This document shows, piece after piece, positions 22,911-24,939 of a DNA stretch of 24,939 nucleotides. The DNA comes from RUG12461 sp045657665 (GTDB lineage Bacteria; Bacillota; Clostridia; Lachnospirales; Lachnospiraceae). Within the stretch, counting starts at the first letter, position 1. Each line of letters opens with the position of its first letter. The notes beneath the pieces were generated by a model. It searched no databases. It was not told the origin of the DNA and saw only the letters and a program-made list of their open reading frames with translations. A program made the position numbers and the translations under genes. The stretch spans positions 1 to 24,939 of the forward strand of contig JAZOTN010000039.1 in the NCBI GenBank assembly GCA_045657665.1, read 5' to 3'.

Positions 22911-23914
22911 CATCCCTCTTTACTCATAATCTTACCAACATGATCTTCCTTGATATGGACATCGAGCTGTTCAAACGGGATCGTGATATCTTCCTCCGCG
23001 AACCTCAAACGGATCTTTTTGTTCAGATCCCAGTAGACGGCCAGATAGTCTTCCCTCCTGCAAACGCAGCGAAGACCGAGTACGACGCTGTGAGGCCCGA
23101 GTTCATGGACAAAATACGCCTGTCTGTCCTCATAGATACGCGGATCTGACTGCACCACCTCCTGCAGCACGGAAAGTGACTTCTCAATATCCTCATCGTA
23201 ACCTATCGAAACATGTATCTCCACACGTTTGTTGGAATCCGCCATCATGTTCTTTACAGACTTGTCCGTGAGTTCCGAATTGGGAACGCGGATCCTGTCA
23301 TTATAGACATTGAGCAGCGTCGTATAGTATACATGGATCTTTTCCACGGTTCCCTCGATCCCCTTGGAGGAATCCACCGAGATATAGTCTCCTTCACGGA
23401 AAGGTTTCAAAAGGAGCAGAAGTAATCCGCCGGCAAAGTTTTTGATCGCTCCCTGAAGAGCCAGCGAGACGCCGACACCGATCGCAGCTATGGCCGCAGC
23501 AACGGTCGCGCTTTTTAATAGATCAAGGAAAACAAGGATCGACACCACAAGATAGATCGTGACACCGTAGTTTAAGAGCCAGAGCACGATCCCCTTCAGT
23601 GAATCCGGAACGTTCCGTTTATCCAGCTTCTTACTGACAAACTTCACCACCTTCTTCAGGATAAACCGTGCCAGGAGAAAGAAGAGGATCGCTATCACAA
23701 GACGAAACGCCCAACTGATAGCGGATTTCACAAAACTGTTGATCCCTTTTCCGATCCAGTCCATGAGTTGATCTACGTTCTCGATCTTATCCAGTTCCTC
23801 CATCATAGTGTCAACTTCCGTCGAGGGCTCCGGGGCGGCCGCGTTTGCCGCAGTCTGGATCGCGGCCTGAACCGCGTTTTGTGCCGCAGCCGCGATAAAT
23901 TGTAACTTTATCAT
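22910..23914 (-). CDS. MscS family mechanosensitive channel
   Basis: The start is the ATG at 23914, six bases after AAGGAG; a TTG 18 bases upstream lies in the shared leader. The 334-residue protein has an Ala-rich N-terminus, two membrane helices (about 58-82 and 92-118) and the pore-lining TM3 with the Gly/Ala pattern AAAIAAIGVGVSLALQGAIKNFAGG, then the beta domain (KPFREGDYISV, VPNSELTDKSVKN) and the C-terminal cytoplasmic alpha-beta domain. Such channels open under hypo-osmotic stress and let solutes out. Its promoter and leader nearly duplicate those of the convergent esterase, so the two genes are probably co-regulated. Confidence 0.93.
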   Translation of the reverse strand: MIKLQFIAAAAQNAVQAAIQTAANAAAPEPSTEVDTMMEELDKIENVDQLMDWIGKGINSFVKSAISWAFRLVIAILFFLLARFILKKVVKFVSKKLDKRNVPDSLKGIVLWLLNYGVTIYLVVSILVFLDLLKSATVAAAIAAIGVGVSLALQGAIKNFAGGLLLLLLKPFREGDYISVDSSKGIEGTVEKIHVYYTTLLNVYNDRIRVPNSELTDKSVKNMMADSNKRVEIHVSIGYDEDIEKSLSVLQEVVQSDPRIYEDRQAYFVHELGPHSVVLGLRCVCRREDYLAVYWDLNKKIRLRFAEEDITIPFEQLDVHIKEDHVGKIMSKEG

Positions 23915-23920
23915 ATTATG

Positions 23921-24013
23921 CTCCTTATTCAAGTGAAGAAAGTGCCTTTCACTCTGATGTTTCCATGGTTATGATGCTTTTTCATTATAGCATGTAGGCG
24001 GAATATAACAATT
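23921..24013 (-). repeat. 93-bp promoter/leader cassette, copy 2 (inverted)
   Basis: The reverse complement differs from 21941-22033 at three positions only. It keeps the extended -10 (TATAAT at 23984-23989 read on the minus strand), the leader hairpin and AAGGAG. The -35 reads TTGTTA. It drives the MscS-like gene. Confidence 0.9.
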
Positions 24014-24031
24014 CCATAAACAAAACACATG

Positions 24032-24142
24032 ATGAAATCTTCAAAAAAGAAATATAAGGGATCTATGAAATGGGAATATGTGAGGAGCGATATTTGGTTT
24101 TTAGGTTGTATTGTAGCTATTATTTTGCTATTCTATCAATGA
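24032..24142 (+). CDS. Possible small single-pass membrane peptide, 36 residues
   Basis: The frame from ATG 24032 to TGA 24140-24142 encodes a basic N-terminus (MKSSKKKYKGS), then KWEYVRSDIWF and a hydrophobic segment LGCIVAIILLFY. This is the pattern of a small type I-like or tail-anchored membrane peptide. There is no clear ribosome binding site, and the ORF is AT-rich and ends just before the antitoxin RBS. A real small protein or a chance ORF are both possible. Confidence 0.35.
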   Translation: MKSSKKKYKGSMKWEYVRSDIWFLGCIVAIILLFYQ

Positions 24143-24158
24143 CAGGAGGCAGATACTT

Positions 24159-24401
24159 ATGATGATTGATTCCAATACCATGATTTCCATAACCGACGCA
24201 AATCAGAATTTCAGCAGAGTTGCCAAATTGGTTGATGCCAACGGCTCAGCCGTTATACTCAAGAATAATGTTCCAAAATACCTGGTTGTGTCATTTGAGC
24301 AGGCAGAGGAGATTCAGCTTGCAAACGACGAAGATGTTTTCGCCATATCCAAACGGCTCATAAGGCAGAATCGTGAAGCCTATCAGGAGCTTGCCAAATG
24401 A
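24159..24401 (+). CDS. Phd/YefM family antitoxin
   Basis: The 80-residue protein has the Phd/YefM N-terminal DNA-binding fold: MISITDANQNFSRVAKLVDANGSAVILKNNVPKYLVVSFE (landmarks ITDANQNFSRV and AVILKNN). The acidic, helical C-terminus would wrap the toxin. AGGAGG at 24144-24149 supports the start. It overlaps the toxin gene by four bases (ATGA), the usual arrangement, and likely represses the pair together with Doc. Confidence 0.9.
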   Translation: MMIDSNTMISITDANQNFSRVAKLVDANGSAVILKNNVPKYLVVSFEQAEEIQLANDEDVFAISKRLIRQNREAYQELAK

Positions 24402-24775
24402 TCATACTCGACAAAAGGCTTGTTATCATGCTCCATGAGCAACTTATCAAGGAAACAGGAGGCAGTCAGGGTGTCCGTGATGAAGGACTGCTGGATTCTG
24501 CTCTCTCCGTACCATTTCAGGAGTTCGGGGGCATATCTGCATATCCCACTATTGAACACAAAGCGTCACGGCTGGGATATGGCCTGGTGAAGAATCACGC
24601 ATTTGTCGACGGCAATAAAAGAATCGGTGCCCACGCCATGCTTGTATTTCTCGCTTTGAACAATGTTAAGCTTCGATACTCGCAGACGGAATTATCTGAT
24701 TTCATCCTGAAAATGGCAGCCGGTCAAGCAGATGAAGCTGCCCTGTACCAATGGATTATAAGCCACAAAAAATAA
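24398..24775 (+). CDS. doc: Doc (death-on-curing) Fic-domain toxin
   Basis: The 125-residue protein carries the Doc/Fic active-site motif HAFVDGNKR at 67-75 (His67, Asp71, Asn73, Lys74, Arg75). In phage P1 this domain phosphorylates elongation factor EF-Tu and stops translation; the antitoxin blocks the active site. The N-terminal helix (LHEQLIKETGG) and GVRDEGLLDSALSVP are typical of Doc. A perfect hairpin begins at its stop codon. Confidence 0.93.
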   Translation: MIILDKRLVIMLHEQLIKETGGSQGVRDEGLLDSALSVPFQEFGGISAYPTIEHKASRLGYGLVKNHAFVDGNKRIGAHAMLVFLALNNVKLRYSQTELSDFILKMAAGQADEAALYQWIISHKK

Positions 24776-24798
24776 GAGGGGCTCACCGCCCCTCTTAT
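24772..24798. terminator. Strong hairpin after doc
   Basis: An 11-bp perfect stem (24772-24782 with 24788-24798, loop TCACC) overlaps the doc stop codon. On the minus strand it is followed by ATTTTTTG, so it fits best as a terminator for a transcript entering from the right, while also ending the toxin transcript. Confidence 0.75.
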
Positions 24799-24802
24799 AA
24801 TA

Positions 24803-24939
24803 GTGACTGCTCAACAAGGAGCCATTTGAATCCGGTCTCCCGTCGAGTCGTTTTCGGGCAGTTTTTCCTGCCATTTGCACATTGAAAAGATTGAAATCAT
24901 AATAAGCCGTAAAAAGATCCTCGCCAGCTGATCCACGTT
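24803..24939. other. Right edge, no assignable gene
   Basis: Two minus-strand frames stay open to the window end. One ends with TGA near 24812 and reads in part LARIFLRLIMISIFSMCKW; the other runs on through the terminator into doc. Neither shows a start or motif I recognise. A gene fragment entering from the right is possible. Confidence 0.25.

Noticed and set aside
21941..24013. Inverted repeat as terminal repeats of an insertion sequence
   Set aside because: No transposase or target-site duplication is seen. The repeat consists of promoter, leader and RBS and stops exactly at the coding regions.
24692..24880. Minus-strand frame across the doc end and terminator
   Set aside because: It runs through a strong hairpin and antisense to the Doc C-terminus, with no RBS or known motif.

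Overview
The window looks like chromosomal DNA of a low-to-mid GC Gram-positive anaerobe, most likely a member of Clostridia (Lachnospiraceae-like). The reasons are strong AGGAGG-type ribosome binding sites, a class III glutamine synthetase, an Amt-PII fusion, short tightly packed operons and a clostridial-style ECF sigma operon. This placement is inferred from gene families, not from a search. No rRNA, tRNA, CRISPR array, transposase or phage gene was seen.

Layout. Bases 1-455 hold a broken DUF3800 gene. Bases 516-6299 (+ strand) are a nitrogen assimilation block: asparagine synthetase, glutamine synthetase III, and an ammonium transporter with a C-terminal PII domain. Terminator-like hairpins sit in the asnB and amt leaders, and a bidirectional terminator closes the block. 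Bases 6387-8931 (- strand) are a five-gene operon: small SAAG-type protein, ECF sigma factor, HAD-like phosphatase, a hypothetical protein, and a tandem cyclic-nucleotide-binding-like protein. Bases 9082-13338 (- strand) hold a Q-rich protein, a GNAT acetyltransferase, a FG-GAP-like/pyridoxamine-oxidase-like fusion, a lipoprotein and a DUF308 membrane protein.

The most interesting region is 13499-21853 (- strand), a compact ten-gene sulfur operon. In order of transcription it encodes a MetY-like O-acetylhomoserine sulfhydrylase, a JAMM peptidase, a ThiS/MoaD-E1-rhodanese fusion, a family 2A encapsulin shell protein, a cysteine desulfurase with a long N-terminal extension (the expected encapsulated cargo), a free ThiS-like carrier ending GGGR, a second E1 (ThiF/MoeB), a second JAMM peptidase, a TusA-like sulfurtransferase and a serine O-acetyltransferase. 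Two complete ubiquitin-like carrier/E1/JAMM sets are therefore wrapped around one encapsulated sulfur-mobilising enzyme. The likely logic is that the desulfurase in the shell releases or stores sulfur from cysteine, the rhodanese and TusA relay persulfide, the carriers hold it as a C-terminal thiocarboxylate, and MetY and the acetyltransferase supply the acceptor chemistry for homocysteine or cysteine. A good sigma-A promoter overlapped by an inverted repeat drives the operon.

Bases 21941-24013 contain two convergent genes, an SGNH esterase and an MscS-type channel. Each is preceded by the same 93-bp promoter/leader/RBS cassette (90/93 identical, inverted). The right end carries a Phd-Doc toxin-antitoxin pair closed by a strong hairpin.
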